NCBI RefSeq assembly: GCF_042186555.1
Contig: NC_133336.1
Coordinates: 190,246,573-190,310,572, forward strand
Source of the DNA: Aquarana catesbeiana
Lineage: Eukaryota; Chordata; Amphibia; Anura; Ranidae
Direction: 5' to 3'
DNA length: 64,000 nt
The position numbers and the translations under genes are program-made. Positions 1 through 11,329 of the stretch are shown one piece after another; position 1 is the stretch's first letter, and each line of letters starts with the position of its first letter. Below the pieces are notes generated by a model. The model was given only the letters and a program-made list of their open reading frames with translations. It ran no database searches and was not told where the DNA came from.

Positions 1-1175
1 GAGGATATACCACCCTGGTGTTTAGGCAGGGTTGCTAACAAATTTAGTTTGCCTAGTAGTAACTGTCCTGGTTGATTGTTAGGAGATCCACTGATTCGTC
101 TTTAATTCTGGAATGGCTGCACATTTTCTCTTCTGTCACTAGGTGGCACTGTGGCTGGTGACATCAGATTGACAAGGGCTTTGCAAGGTCAGATTAGGAA
201 TGGATGGGCGTCTCGGCCAATTGGCAGGGGTTTCTTTAGTCCCTTGGCCTGCTGGGAGAGCCTATTTATTTAGGTGGAGTCAGGTGATCGGTGTTCTGTG
301 CCACCAGGACGGCGGTCTGGGAGGATGTGTGTTATGTCACCTCGGGCTGCTTGGCTGGAAGCCTGAGGCCTATCCCGAGGACACCTGGCTGCTAGGCTGC
401 CTGAGGCCTATCCAGGAGCAGGAGAAGCAGCGTAGGGTTGGGACTGCAGGATTGGAGTCCAATCAAGTTGTTAAGGTTCAGCTGGATGGGGAACCAGCTG
501 TGGTCAGAGGAAAAAGGGAAGCAATCGCCACTAAGGGACCATCCACCTTGTTACAGGAGACCACTGTGAGTAAGCTTGAGCAAGTACCAGAGCAGTCTTC
601 TCACCCGTGGGGGACGGTGAAGAAGTGAGAAAGCTTCAGAGAGTGCCAAGCCAGGGACCCAGCAGGTGACTCTTCAGGAGTGTGCAGCGGGGTAGCTGTG
701 GAAGAGCTATGGGGATCTAGTGACAATTGGATCTGGAAGTCTAGTGAGAGACTGGGAGCTCAGTGAGTGAAGATCTACAGTGGGATACTGTGAGATTAGA
801 GAAGAACTATTCTTCCAAGAGTTATGTGCAAATACCTTTAGAGACTGTTACAAGTTCAGTTGCCATAGGAGACGGCGGTCCTACCTTTACAGATGTGGCA
901 TCTGGCTGGAGGCCTTTCCCTGTATAGCTGTCTACCTATAGAGTCTCAGAGTCTGTCAATTATCACTGCATTTACTCAAGGGAGTCCTGGCCCCACCGTT
1001 CCTGTTAAGAGACAATAAATCTCTTGTTCGCATTAAAAAAAAGTGACTGGCGCCCATCATTTCATCTTGCATTACATCCACCATGCCTGCTAACCCACTC
1101 TACAACGAAAGATGTCAGCTTTCCCTAACTCTTGAGGTCACTATTAGGCTTCGGGAGGCCCGGGACCTTGCTACA
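1..1175 (+). mobile_element. LTR copy 1 (solo LTR family with 4-bp target duplication)
   Basis: This stretch matches 52411-53609 over its whole length and matches the split minus-strand copy at 12158-22240. It has LTR landmarks: a TATA-like TATTTATTTA at 263-272, a polyadenylation signal AATAAA at 1014-1019, and the right end TTGCTACA at 1175. The left end has diverged or is cut by the window edge, so no target duplication can be read here. The other two copies begin TGTAGCA and have 4-bp duplications. No internal retroelement genes flank it, so it reads as a solo LTR. A longer open frame at 200-628 is not conserved in the other copies and is not called as a gene. Confidence 0.7.
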
Positions 1176-1600
1176 GACACTTACCTCTCCAAGGATCCAG
1201 TGTGTTCCTCAACCTACCCAGTTCTTCATTGGTCTTGGGTTCCTCCGCATGTAACTGTGGGCAGCTGGCTACGACTCCTTGCGGCTTCACAGTCGGATTC
1301 CTATTGCACATATCTGAGCAGTGTTGCACTTTATGATTGGTCCCGCAGCCTTCTGGGACCTGAGACCCCCCCCTAAAAAAAAACAAAACTTATTGGCAAA
1401 CTCAATAGGTGAAGGTTAGGGAAGAAAGTGTATTTAAACCCAAAAATCTATTTTTCTTTATAAAACTTTCTTTTTCTTTCTTTTCTTCTGCAAAGTTTTA
1501 CGTGGAGCTCCTGCCAGTAACAGCATTTCTTGTTGCAGGCTGATAATGCTGAGCCTCTGCCCTGCAAAGAAAACAACCGGGGAATACTTAACAAAAATAG
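1176..1600. other. No recognisable feature
   Basis: Short A-rich and T-rich runs around 1375-1500. I see no gene, splice-supported exon or repeat family here. Confidence 0.5.
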
Positions 1601-1601
1601 T

Positions 1602-1775
1602 CGGTGGTCAGTGGGCGGAAAAAATCACTAGTGGTCAGTGGGAGGAAAAATGTATTGGTGTTAATGTGAGAAAAAAAATGCTGATGTTCTTGGCCAGTGA
1701 CGAATTAAATGACTGATGGATGTGGTCAGTGGGAGGAAATATGCTTCAGTGTTAGTGGTCAGTGAGACCGCTTTC
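1602..1775. repeat. Degenerate minisatellite, probable hAT-element remnant
   Basis: Imperfect repeats of the type GGTCAGTGGGAGGAAA recur at about 30-40 bp. The same motif forms the array inside the element at 9534-10473, so this is probably the internal part of another decayed copy. No terminal repeats are visible. Confidence 0.45.
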
Positions 1776-2039
1776 TCTACATTATTATATAATGAAAACC
1801 CTCTTCTGGTGGTCAGGTTGACCGTGATCTGAAAAAAGAGGAGAACCTTTGCACTGTATGGTATTCTTGCTGTCATGAAATGCACTTAGGACTCAAGAAA
1901 GCTGACCAGGCAGATGTGTTTATGAGAACTTATAGTGCTGCCACCCCAGTCCAACCAACACATCTTTGCAAAAGAAAGGGGGTGTTGGGGATAGAAAAAT
2001 ACACTTTTGTGAATTAAAAAATAAGACAACAGTAAAGTT

Positions 2040-2942
2040 AGCCTAATTTTTTTTTGATATTGTGAAAGATAATGTTATGCCGAGTAAATTGATATCCAAC
2101 ATGTCGCGCTTCAAAATTGCTCCCACTCGTGGAATGGCAAAAAAACTTTTACCCTTAAAAATCACCATAGGCGACGTTTAAAAAATTCTACAGGTTGCAT
2201 GTTTTGAGTTACATAGGAGGTCTAGGGCTAGAATTATTGCTCTTGCTCAAACTATCGTGGCGATACCTCACATGTGTGGTTTGAACCCCGTTTCCATATG
2301 CGGGCACTACTCATGTATGCGTTTGATTTTGCTCGCGAGCTCGTCCGGATGGGGATCGTTAAAAATTTTTTTTTTCTTATTTCTTTTAATTTTTATTTTT
2401 TATTTTTACACTGTCCTTTTAAAAAAAAATGTGTCACTTTTATTCCTATTACAAGGAATGTAAACATCCCTTGTTATAGAAAAAAAGCATGACAGGACCT
2501 CTTAAATATGGAAGACCTCAGATCTCATATTTACACTAAAATGCAAAAAAAATGTTGTTTGAAAATAAATAAATAAATAAATTAATTAATTAAATGTCCC
2601 TTTTAAGAACCATGGGCAGAAGTGACGTTTTGACGTTGCTTATGCCCTATAATGGTATGGAGCCAGGTGGGGGCCATCTTCCCCTCACTCAGCTCCATAC
2701 CACAGAGGGAGAAGGATCCGATCACCTCTGCCGCTGCCAATGGCTCCGGTATGCTGCGGAGGGCTGTGGAGGGCACCGGAGGGCGGCGGGAGGGTGCCTC
2801 TCCAGCCATTGATAAAAGTGATCTTGGAGCGAATCCGCTGCAGAAACCACTTTTATCGGAAAGCCGACCACCCGCTGAAGAAGAGGATACCGGGGTTATG
2901 GCAGCTTAGGACGTATAACGGCAGTGGGCAGTCAAAAGGTGG
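2040..2942 (-). mobile_element. piggyBac-like nonautonomous element fragment
   Basis: The sequence ends in AGGTGG directly against TTAA (2943-2946), the piggyBac target site. The 2060-2350 part is recognisably the same family as 48380-49724 in opposite orientation (shared blocks around GTTATGCCGAGTAAA and TCACATGTGTGGTTTGAAC). The far end is missing or too diverged to place. No transposase frame is present. Confidence 0.5.
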
Positions 2943-3033
2943 TTAAGCATTGCTGCTTACATATACAAGCATATGTGTTTGAGCTATGGGGCGCACGCCC
3001 TAATGCAATAGGCTGTGCACACCTATGCTTTCC

Positions 3034-3771
3034 AGTGTTGCCAACCTACCAGATTGAAAATTACTGACACAACACCCAAAAATTACTTGCACAGCCAAGT
3101 TTTTACTGGCATTTCCAAAAGTTACAAAATTACAGTTTTAAGTGCAAATTAGAGTATTTAGGCTACAAACAAATACAATATGCAATTAGCAATATGATTT
3201 AAGGTTAGATTATAAGGCAAAAAACATATTTCGTATTTTATTTTTGATATAGTAAATAAGTAGCTCAGGGACTGGCCTCAGGAGGGCAAGAAATTAGAAT
3301 GGGCGGCACACGCATAAAACTGACTCTCACAGTGACACTGACAGCAGTGTGCAGCAGCACAGATGATGATGAGACCTCACCGACACAACACATCACCTCC
3401 TGAGTCACAGTGACATTCTCTCTCCTCGCCAAGCGGTCCCTCCAGTCCACTCCAGTCTAAACAGCACTGATGGTCCCGGTCCCAGCCCGCCCTGCTCCCA
3501 TACCGCAGACCTGCACACGAGGCTCTGGCCGCTCCGCTTGGCTCCATTGCACCATGACATCACACGACATGCTCAGGCACCGCCTCCGCCAGAACCACCT
3601 GAACACACTGTAGCAAGCACACGGATGGTCCTAGCTGACTCCGGACCAAGCCGAGTGTCACAGCCATATTTTTTACTGGCAACCTTTTACTTTTACTGGC
3701 ATTTACTGGCAGGAGAAAATTGCCTGTTTTTTACTGGCTGCCAGTAAAAATACTGACGGTTGGCAAACCCA
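3034..3771. mobile_element. Nonautonomous DNA transposon with TTGCCAACC ends
   Basis: The left end reads AGTGTTGCCAACC and the right end, reverse-complemented, reads TGGGTTTGCCAACC. ATGCTTTCC occurs immediately outside both ends (3025-3033 and 3772-3780), a convincing target-site duplication of 8-9 bp. The interior is not coding; ACTGGCA-type repeats lie near both ends. Confidence 0.7.
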
Positions 3772-3780
3772 ATGCTTTCC

Positions 3781-4233
3781 TGCCATTGCTCAATTTGTTT
3801 AATTTGAAAGCCCTTAAAAGTTTGAATTTCAAATTTGAATGGAATCCCAGATGTATTGATTCTATTACAATGTAGGATTTTTTAAAAATACAAGCCACAT
3901 TCACAGTTAGAATTTTGTTTGAGGAAAAAAATTCCATCCTGCTCCTTTCCTCACAACTACAGTCAAAATGGAACGCTGATTCCACCCATTAGAGAATTGA
4001 ACGAGTGATAAAGAAAATTAACATTTTCAAATAAAATTCTTCTGGTGTTTGGCTATCTTAAAGTTTAGTTCCAGGTTAATCTTGACTTTAAATAGGTTGG
4101 TCCAGACAAACTATTTGCATACTAAATGCTACAGCTGTTGCGTGCGCTGTACTATATTGTAGTAGCATCAGCTACCTACGGGAAGCAGCTCTGCTGGAAC
4201 TAAATTGAGTCCCCTGGATGATTCTCCACCATT
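3781..4233. other. No recognisable feature
   Basis: AT-rich sequence without a supported gene or repeat, ending at the LTR that starts at 4234. Confidence 0.5.
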
Positions 4234-4648
4234 TGTCAGGGCTGGGCTCAGCCCTCTCTTCTCTCTTCTCCGCTCAGCTGTCGGCTAATTGCCAGCTCCT
4301 ATCTCTCCATAGTTACTCAGCTGTTGATGATATCCTGCTCGTCAGTCCTGCCTACTTAAGCCGTCCAGCCCAGAGGATCTCTGCCTTCACCTTAGTCAAC
4401 ATCACAGAGACACTCTCCTGCATTCCTGTTTAAAGACTTGTTTGGCTGACATCCCTTCTGGCTCCAGATCCTGCTTGCTGTTTTACTACGCTCATCTCTG
4501 GCTTCCTGACGTTTGGCTTGTTTGACTATCCGTTCCAGTTCCTGAAGTCTGGCTATGTTTTGACTACCTTTGTTCTATTTACTTTTATTATTAAACAAGT
4601 GTGATTTAACTGTACTTCTATCTCGGTCTGATTTCATGGTTTCTGACA
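4234..4648 (+). mobile_element. Solo LTR, Ty3/gypsy-like, 5-bp target duplication
   Basis: The 415-bp element starts TGTCAGGG and ends TTCTGACA, and CCATT is repeated exactly on both sides (4229-4233 and 4649-4653). The ends resemble those of the chromovirus LTRs at 15649 and 20687 (TGTCAGG and CTGACA), so a related Ty3/gypsy family is likely. A TATA-like CTACTTAAGC lies near 4351 and an A/T-rich polyadenylation-like stretch near 4590. With no internal genes next to it, it is a solo LTR left by LTR-LTR recombination. Confidence 0.8.
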
Positions 4649-5879
4649 CCATTCAGGAAAATCCTTGTATTTTCATCAACGGCCCAGGAAAACGTCAAGA
4701 AGACGGAAGACCCTACGCCCTGACGCCATCGCGCTCCATGTGACCCCGGAAGTGCGGGTGTTCATTTTGTTTGCCAACAAAGCACTTTTTATATGCACAT
4801 ACATATTTTATATCCTGTAATGCCGCGTACACACGAGCGGACTTTCTATCCTACTTGGTCCGGCACACTTTCCGACGGACTTTGTCCGCCAGGTGCGCCG
4901 GACTTTAAAACGAACGGACTTGCCCACACACGCCGGGATTTTCCGGCGGGCTAAGTCCGCCCGTCTTTCCGACGGACTTTCGCTGGAGTTCCGGCGGACT
5001 TTCAGAATGAACGGACTTGCCCACACACGGACAAGTCCGTTCATTTTGAACGTGACTCAGGTGCGACGGGACTAGAAAAGGATGTCAATCTTGCCGCTTT
5101 TATCGGCTAGATTGACACCTTGCGAGCCCCGTCGCGGGGCATACCAGGCCCTTAGGTCTGGTATGGATTATAAAGGGGAACCCCGCTACGCCGAAAAAAC
5201 GGCGTGGGGTCCCCCCTAAAATCCATACCAGACCCCGATCCGAGCACGCAGCCTGGCCGGTCAGGAAAGGGGGTGGGGACGAGCGAGCGCCCCCCCCCCC
5301 TCCTGAACCGTACCAGGCCGCATGCCCTCAACATGGGGGGTGGGTGCTTTGGGGGAGGGGGGCGCCCTGCGCCCCCCCCCCAAGCACCTTGTCCCCATGT
5401 TGATGAGGACAAGGGCCTCTTCCCGACAACCCTGGCCGTTGGTTGTCGGGGTCTGCGGGCGGGGGCTTATCGGAATCTGGGAGCCCCCTTTAATAAGGGG
5501 GCCCCCAGATCCCGGCCCCCCACCCTATGTAAATGAGTATGGGGTACATGGTACCCCTACCCATTTACCTAGGAAAAAAGTGTAAGTAATAAAACACACC
5601 ACACAGGTTTTTAAAATATTTTATTAAACAGCTCCGGGGGGGGGGTCTTCTTCCGGCTTCGGGGGTCCCTCCGCTTCATCTTCTCCCGGCGTCCGGTTGG
5701 TTCTTCTCCGCTCTCCGGCCTCTTCTCCCGGTGTCGCAGGTCTTCGGCCGGCCCCTCCGCTCTCTTCATGTAGCTCTATTGCGAGCGGAGGTCCGGACTT
5801 CTGGGCTTCTTGGCTTCTTGGCTTCTTGGCTTCTCTTCTCTTCTCTTCCCCCAGATGTTGACACGACGCTCTCTCCGGC

Positions 5880-5985
5880 TGGACTGGTCTCTGAGGGCTG
5901 CGTTGTGACTTATATAGGCGGAGACCCCGCCCCCATATGATGTCACAGTCCCTGGGCATGCTGGGACTGTGACGTTTTAGGGGGC
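5880..5985 (-). promoter_or_regulatory. Putative Pol II promoter in left palindrome arm
   Basis: Read on the minus strand: a GC box (GGGGCGGGG) near 5930, a TATA box CTATATAAG near 5910-5918, and TGACATCATAT upstream. It mirrors the promoter in the right arm. The predicted transcript runs leftward towards an AATAAA near 5620. Activity is inferred from the motifs only. Confidence 0.45.
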
Positions 5986-6024
5986 GTGGTCGGGGGGCGT
6001 GGTCGACCACGCCCCTAAAACGTC

Positions 6025-6100
6025 ACAGTCCCAGCATGCCCAGGGACTGTGACATCATATGGGGGCGGGGTCTCCGCCTATATAAGTCACAACGCAGCCC
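6025..6100 (+). promoter_or_regulatory. Putative Pol II promoter in right palindrome arm
   Basis: TGACATCATAT at about 6050, GC box GGGGCGGGG at 6062-6070 and TATA box CTATATAAG near 6078-6086 are in normal promoter order. A transcript would run rightward through a Gly/Pro/Arg-rich open frame to AATAAA near 6393, about 300 nt downstream. Confidence 0.45.
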
Positions 6101-7214
6101 TCAGAAACCAGTCCAGCCGGAGAGAGCGTCGTGTCAACATCTGGGGGAAGAGAAGAGAAGCCAAGCCAAGCCAAGAAGCCAAGAAGCCAAGAAGCCCAGA
6201 AGTCCGGACCTCCGCTCGCAATAGAGCTACATGAAGAGAGCGGAGGGGCCGGCCGAAGACCTGCGACACCGGGAGAAGAGGCCGGAGAGCGGAGAAGAAC
6301 CAACCGGACGCCGGGAGAAGATGAAGCGGAGGGACCCCCGAAGCCGGAAGAAGACCCCCGAAGCCGGAGGAAGATCCCCCCCCGGAGCTGTTTAATAAAA
6401 TATTTTAAAAACCTGTGTAGTGTGTTTTATTACTTACACTTTTTTCCTAGGTAAATGGGTAGGGGTACCATGTACCCCATACTCATTTACATAGGGTGGG
6501 GGGCCGGGATCTGGGGGCCCCCTTATTAAAGGGGGCTCCCAGATTCCGATAAGCCCCCGCCCGCAGACCCCGACAACCAACGGCCAGGGTTGTCGGGAAG
6601 AGGCCCTTGTCCTCATCAACATGGGGACAAGGTGCTTTGGGGGGGGGGGGGCGCAGGGCGCCCCCCTCCCCCAAAGCACCCACCCCCCATGTTGAGGGCA
6701 TGCGGCCTGGTACGGTTCAGGAGGGGGGGGGGGCGCTCGCTCGTCCCCACCCCCTTTCCTGACCGGCCAGGCTGCGTGCTCGGATCGGGGTCTGGTATGG
6801 ATTTTAGGGGGACCCCACGCCGTTTTTTCGGCGTAGCGGGGTTCCCCTTTATAATCCATACCAGACCTAAGGGCCTGGTATGCCCCGCGCTCGCCGCAAT
6901 AGGAAGATTTGTTTTTCCTATTGCAGCGAGCGCGAGATGCAATACCATCCCCTCGTGTCGTATTTGGTCTGTCGGACCAGCCTACACACGAGCGGGCTTT
7001 CCGTCGGACCAGCACACACACGAGCGGACTTTCCGCCCGAAACTGAGTCCGACGGAAAGATTTCAAACATGTTTGAAATCTAGGTCCGGCGGGCTTTTGG
7101 GAAGAAGTCCGCCGGAAAAGTCCGCCGCCGCCCACACACGGGCGGATTGTCCGGCACACTCTGGTCCGCCGGACCAAGTATGCCGGAAAGTCCGACCGTG
7201 TGTACGCGGCATAA

Positions 7215-8035
7215 GTAGCAATTTGGCTTTCTTTTTCAATAAATATAATTGATAAATGGTATCACACTATTGGAGTCCTTTTTTCCTCCTATGAACTTCT
7301 CTTTGGATGATCGGAATACCATGCTGTGAGGGAATATCCTAGTGAAGGATCCATCTGCCATTCCATCGCCCTGAGGGGCCTAGCTCCTATACCTTGCAAA
7401 GGTTATTCTGCTTGCCTATTTGACCATCCTAGCAATAGGTGGTCCCTACTATCTGGTAAGAGTCCATGTTTATCACATGTGGTGTGCCACAGAAGACTCT
7501 ACACTAATCACTTGGTGGTGGAATACATATTAACAATTTTTGTTGGGACTTTCCCTCATTACACCAAAGGACTCATTAATTCATTTATTTAGTGATTTCA
7601 CTATTCATATTGCACTATGCACTTTATGATGTTTTTCTTTTAGTGTGACATAGCACCATTAGTAATTATTATGGACTAGTGCTATTTTATTTTTGTTTAT
7701 GTATTTTCATCAATTTCTTCTGATTGATGGATCATTGATGGAAAGCCTTCCCATCTCTGCCAATCAGAGCAAACTTTGTATTCATTAATAGAAATCCAAG
7801 GCTTCTCCTGAATGGCAAATAAGCATTCGAGCCAACTTGATTTATTTCCAGCAGCAAAAGAAAAGTCGCTCATACTGCTGCCAGAACACAGAGCTGCTTA
7901 CTCTATGTCACCAATGCTACTACAATATAGTACAGCGCACTCAACGGCCACATCAGTTAGCAATGGAAATAGTTCATTTCGGACAGCTTGGCCCAAACAA
8001 ACTATTTAAAGTCAAAGTTAAACTGCAATTCTACT
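7215..8035. other. No recognisable feature
   Basis: Between the palindromic element and the T2-like element I recognise no gene or repeat. An 88-codon open frame at 7326-7592 has no domain or splice support. Confidence 0.5.
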
Positions 8036-8039
8036 TTAA

Positions 8040-9521
8040 AGCGGACCTTCAGTCATTTTTTCAACTTTCCATCTATTAAATCTTTTGCCCTTGTTGTTTT
8101 AATTTTGGAAAGTAAAACCTTTTTTTCTGCCAGTAAATAGCTTATACAGGAAAAAAGAAAAGAAAAAGAAACACGCTGTCTTAAAGTGATAAATAATACC
8201 TGCCAGCACAACAAAAATCTGTGAATATGTGAACAAATGGGAAAGTGGTAAAGTGCAGCGCTAAAAGTGAAGATGAAAGTGAGATTCCCCTGACGGGATC
8301 AAACTAGTAACAACCCATTGCATAAACCATGATAAAATACATACAATATTACTCTAATATACAATATACACTCACATTTGAGAAGGCATTGAAAGGCATG
8401 TAAGTAAAGTTAAATATCGCAGTGGCATCAGCAGAGCCCGTCCCGACCGGTTTCGTCTGGGGGACCCCAGATGATGTCTTATTGAGATGAAACCGGTCGG
8501 GACGGGCTCTGCTGATGCCACTGCGATATTTGATTTTACTTACATGCCTTTTAATGCCTTCTCAAATGTGAGTGACCATTTTACTTATTTCAATAAAATG
8601 CCTTTTATGTAAATGGAATCACACTATGTTGCCCAATTTTTTTCCTTTTACCATATATAATACTGGGAGGATCTGTTCTTGATCTTTGGTCACTGTTCCC
8701 TTGGTGGATACCCATTGATGTTATACATTGTGACGGACCCCTGCCTGATTGGTCTACATCGGAAACCATGAATGCTGATTTTCTTCCCTGGGTGTGTTAC
8801 ACCACAAGCTCTGTTGACTCATCAGGCGAAAGCCTAGTTGGGTTCAACTTGTCTGGTATGCCTCTTTCCTTTTGGTGGTGGATTATCAACAGACAACCAG
8901 TTCACAGATTTATCTCGCAAGTCACTTTATATATTGGAGTCACTTTAGGGGCTTTCATTCTAATATATATGCACTGTTGGTTTATCATCATTATTGTTGT
9001 TTGTATATTAGAGTAATATTGTATGTATTTTATCATGGTTTATGCACATCAGTAATGGTTTGTTACTAGTTTGATCCCATCAGGGGAATCTCACTTTCAC
9101 CTTCACTTTTAGCGCTGCACTTTACCACTTTCCCATTTGTTCACAATACCTTATACAGGCCACTTACTGTTTCTTGTCTGGTCAGTAGCCTAGGCTTATG
9201 ACATCATGCACAACTCTCTCTCTCTCACTCTCCTGAGAGTTTGCCAGGAAGGGAGGGGGGATGAGTGATAAGAGGGCCAATGAAAGCTGCAGAGCTGGAG
9301 GTGTGTCTGTGTAAATCCAGGAAGTGAACAGGCAGCAGCTTCAGCTGCCCACAGTTAAAATGGCTGCAGCCAGACTAAGTGGAGGGAGATTTCTGCAGCA
9401 TATCTGGCAAGTACAGAATCACAGCATATATATGAAATAATATGCAAAGTGGTTGGAGGGAAGCTTCAGAATGGCAAAGATGTTTTTATTACAAATTATG
9501 TGAGCAGACTGCTGTTCCTCT
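8040..9521. mobile_element. T2/Kolobok-like nonautonomous element
   Basis: TTAA flanks both ends (8036-8039 and 9522-9525), and the ends AGCGGACC and, reverse-complemented, AGAGGAAC are imperfect inverted repeats of the AG-x-GGA-x-C type. TTAA target sites with such ends fit the T2/Kolobok group known in frogs. The interior is noncoding and is interrupted by the foldback element at 8228-9145. Confidence 0.55.
8228..9145. mobile_element. Foldback element nested in the T2-like element
   Basis: Outer arms of about 120-150 bp (8228-8350 and 9000-9145) are inverted repeats starting TGTGAACAAATGGG, with ATA on both sides as a possible 3-bp target duplication. A second, inner palindrome of about 95-bp arms is centred near 8475 (8373-8468 against 8483-8577). 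A unique stretch of about 400 bp lies between the inner palindrome and the right outer arm. Confidence 0.65.
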
Positions 9522-9533
9522 TTAAGGCTAGAA

Positions 9534-10473
9534 CAGGGGTCTTATAACTTTCTAAACAAAGGGTCATTTTACTGTAATTCAGACTTTGGGACTATGGCCA
9601 GTGAGAGTAGAAAATGCCTTGGGCTTGGTGGTCAGTGGAAGAAAAAAAATACATAGCACATGAGATCAGTAAGAGGAGGAATGGGGCCCCATCATTGGTG
9701 TCAGTGGGAGGAATAGTACCCTATTATTGGTATCAGTGGAAGAAATATTGCCCCCTCATTGGTATCAGTGGGAGGAATAGGTCCCCATCGATGGTGTCAG
9801 TGGAATGAATAGTGCCCCATCATTGGTGTCAGTGGGAGAAATAATGCCTCCTCATTAGTATCAGTGGGAGGAATAGGTCCCCATCATTGGTGTCAGTAGA
9901 AGGAACAGTGACCAATTGTTGGTGTTAGAGGGAGGAATAGTGCACCGTTGTGTCAGTGGGAGGAATAGTTACATACCTCCCAACATTTTGAGATGGGAAT
10001 GAGGGACACCTACTAGCAAAAGTATGTAGACATAGGAAACACCCCCTGCCACACCCCCTTAAAGGAGAATTAACCAAAAAAAAGGTTATTTAAATCCACA
10101 AGAGCTTTTTTTTACCTCTACTATTTCTTATTGGCTTTAAAATATTGGCTTTAAAAATTTACAAATGCAGCAATTTAGAATTTGGATGAAAGGTTTAGCA
10201 CTGGGAAACACTTTTTGAAAGATAAAAAGTGCATTTTATATACAACTATATAGATCAAACCAAAATGAGGGACAAATGGGGGGGAGAGGGGGAGAGGGAC
10301 ATTGCTCCAAATCAGGGACAGTCCATCAAAATCAGGGACAGTTGGGAGCTATGTAGTTAGTACCCCATTGTTGGTGTCAGCAGGAGGAATAACGTCTTGT
10401 ATCAATGAGAGGAATCTAGAAAAAGGCAAGAAAGGGGCCACAGCCGGCCCACGGGTCGCAGCTTGGAGACCAC
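9534..10473 (+). mobile_element. hAT-like element (CAGGGGTC ends) with internal minisatellite
   Basis: It starts CAGGGGTCTTATAAC and ends GTCGCAGCTTGGAGACCAC, a decayed inverted version of the start. The first 65 bp are followed directly by a minisatellite (9605-9969, continuing 10361-10410) with 28-34-bp units around GTGTCAGTGGGAGGAATAG. The array is interrupted by the element at 9971-10354. A target duplication cannot be read with confidence. Confidence 0.55.
9971..10354. mobile_element. Small element with ACATA(C/G)CTCCCAAC inverted ends
   Basis: The left end ACATACCTCCCAAC and the right end GTTGGGAGCTATGT are near-perfect inverted repeats. AGTT flanks on both sides, or TAGTT if the right end is set one base inward. 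It lies in the middle of a minisatellite that resumes on the other side, so the insertion is clear even without family identification. Confidence 0.65.
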
Positions 10474-11329
10474 AAAGCTGAAATGTTGACTGGAGGAGGA
10501 AGGACTTAGCACAAGACAGTTGGCCTAGGACAGTCGAACATTTTAAATCTGAGACATGTAATATACCTGGTATTGTTCTTGGGAATAAAATAGAATAGTA
10601 ATTATAGTACTGAGCCTGGCACAACCTTATGTGATAGTGGTCGGTCACACATACAGTGTATTTCAAGGTCTTTAGCTTTATTTAATCCATTTATAGCATA
10701 TATAACGTTTACAAGTTAGGCAGCACATTTCAATGTAATACAAATAAATTCCATTAGTCCCTTCCCCTGAGGAGCTCATAATCTAATGGATACCCTCATC
10801 ACTCATACTAGGGTCAAGCTGATTATGGTTTTAGATTGCAGAAGGAGATTAGGAAACTTATAAGACATTCATACAGGTTTTAAGACAACATTCAAACACC
10901 ATAAAAAACTGTTTCTATTGTGGAAAAGAACATAGAATGACAGTACAGCATGAAAACAGGAAGAAGCATTTCTTGCACATGTTGGACTTTTTTTAAAGCT
11001 ACTTAAAATCACCATTCCTTTATGTTTATGTAATTTATATCTTTATGTGACCTGTGATATTGCTTTTAGCACCGCTAAAAGTAGAGGTGAAAATATATCC
11101 CCGTGTCCCACAGCATGGGGGTGCAGGCTTGTCCTGATTCCAATCCAGAGGGTTCGTAAATGTAAAGAGGAAAGGATTGCAACTACTCCTGACCAGCGCA
11201 GGTGAAAAAATGATAAGGAGCAACCTCAGCTTACATGTCTCCACCAAACCACACACCCTGATGCTTTTCACTCTGCCCAACGGGTTTTAGTCATAAGATC
11301 GTAGTAGCAGCTATCCTCTCCTCTTTACA
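10474..11329. other. Possible 3' flank of the receptor exon
   Basis: No gene recognised. On the minus strand AATAAA occurs at 10682-10677, about 650 nt downstream of the receptor stop codon at 11330. It could serve that transcript, though one such hexamer is also expected by chance. Confidence 0.3.

Larger units (their letters stand above)
4821..7211. mobile_element. Palindromic PIF/Harbinger-like element, 2.4 kb
   Basis: The ends are TGCCGCGTACACACG and its reverse complement, flanked by TAA on both sides (4818-4820 and 7212-7214), as expected for TWA-targeting Harbinger-type elements. Subterminal regions (4840-5060 and 6960-7200) are filled with repeated CGGACTTTCCG-type motifs. The central two thirds form a giant inverted repeat: arms about 5134-6004 and 6005-6888 match closely, with a 14-bp local duplication near the centre of the left arm. 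No transposase is visible. Mirror-image open frames in the arms follow from the palindrome and have no recognised domain. Confidence 0.75.

Noticed and set aside
4808..5075. Arg-rich frames in the subterminal CGGACTTTCCG repeats
   Set aside because: They come from repeated transposon terminal motifs.
5152..7252. Mirror-image Gly/Pro/Arg-rich open frames up to 247 codons
   Set aside because: High GC content and the palindrome create paired frames on both strands; no domain recognised.
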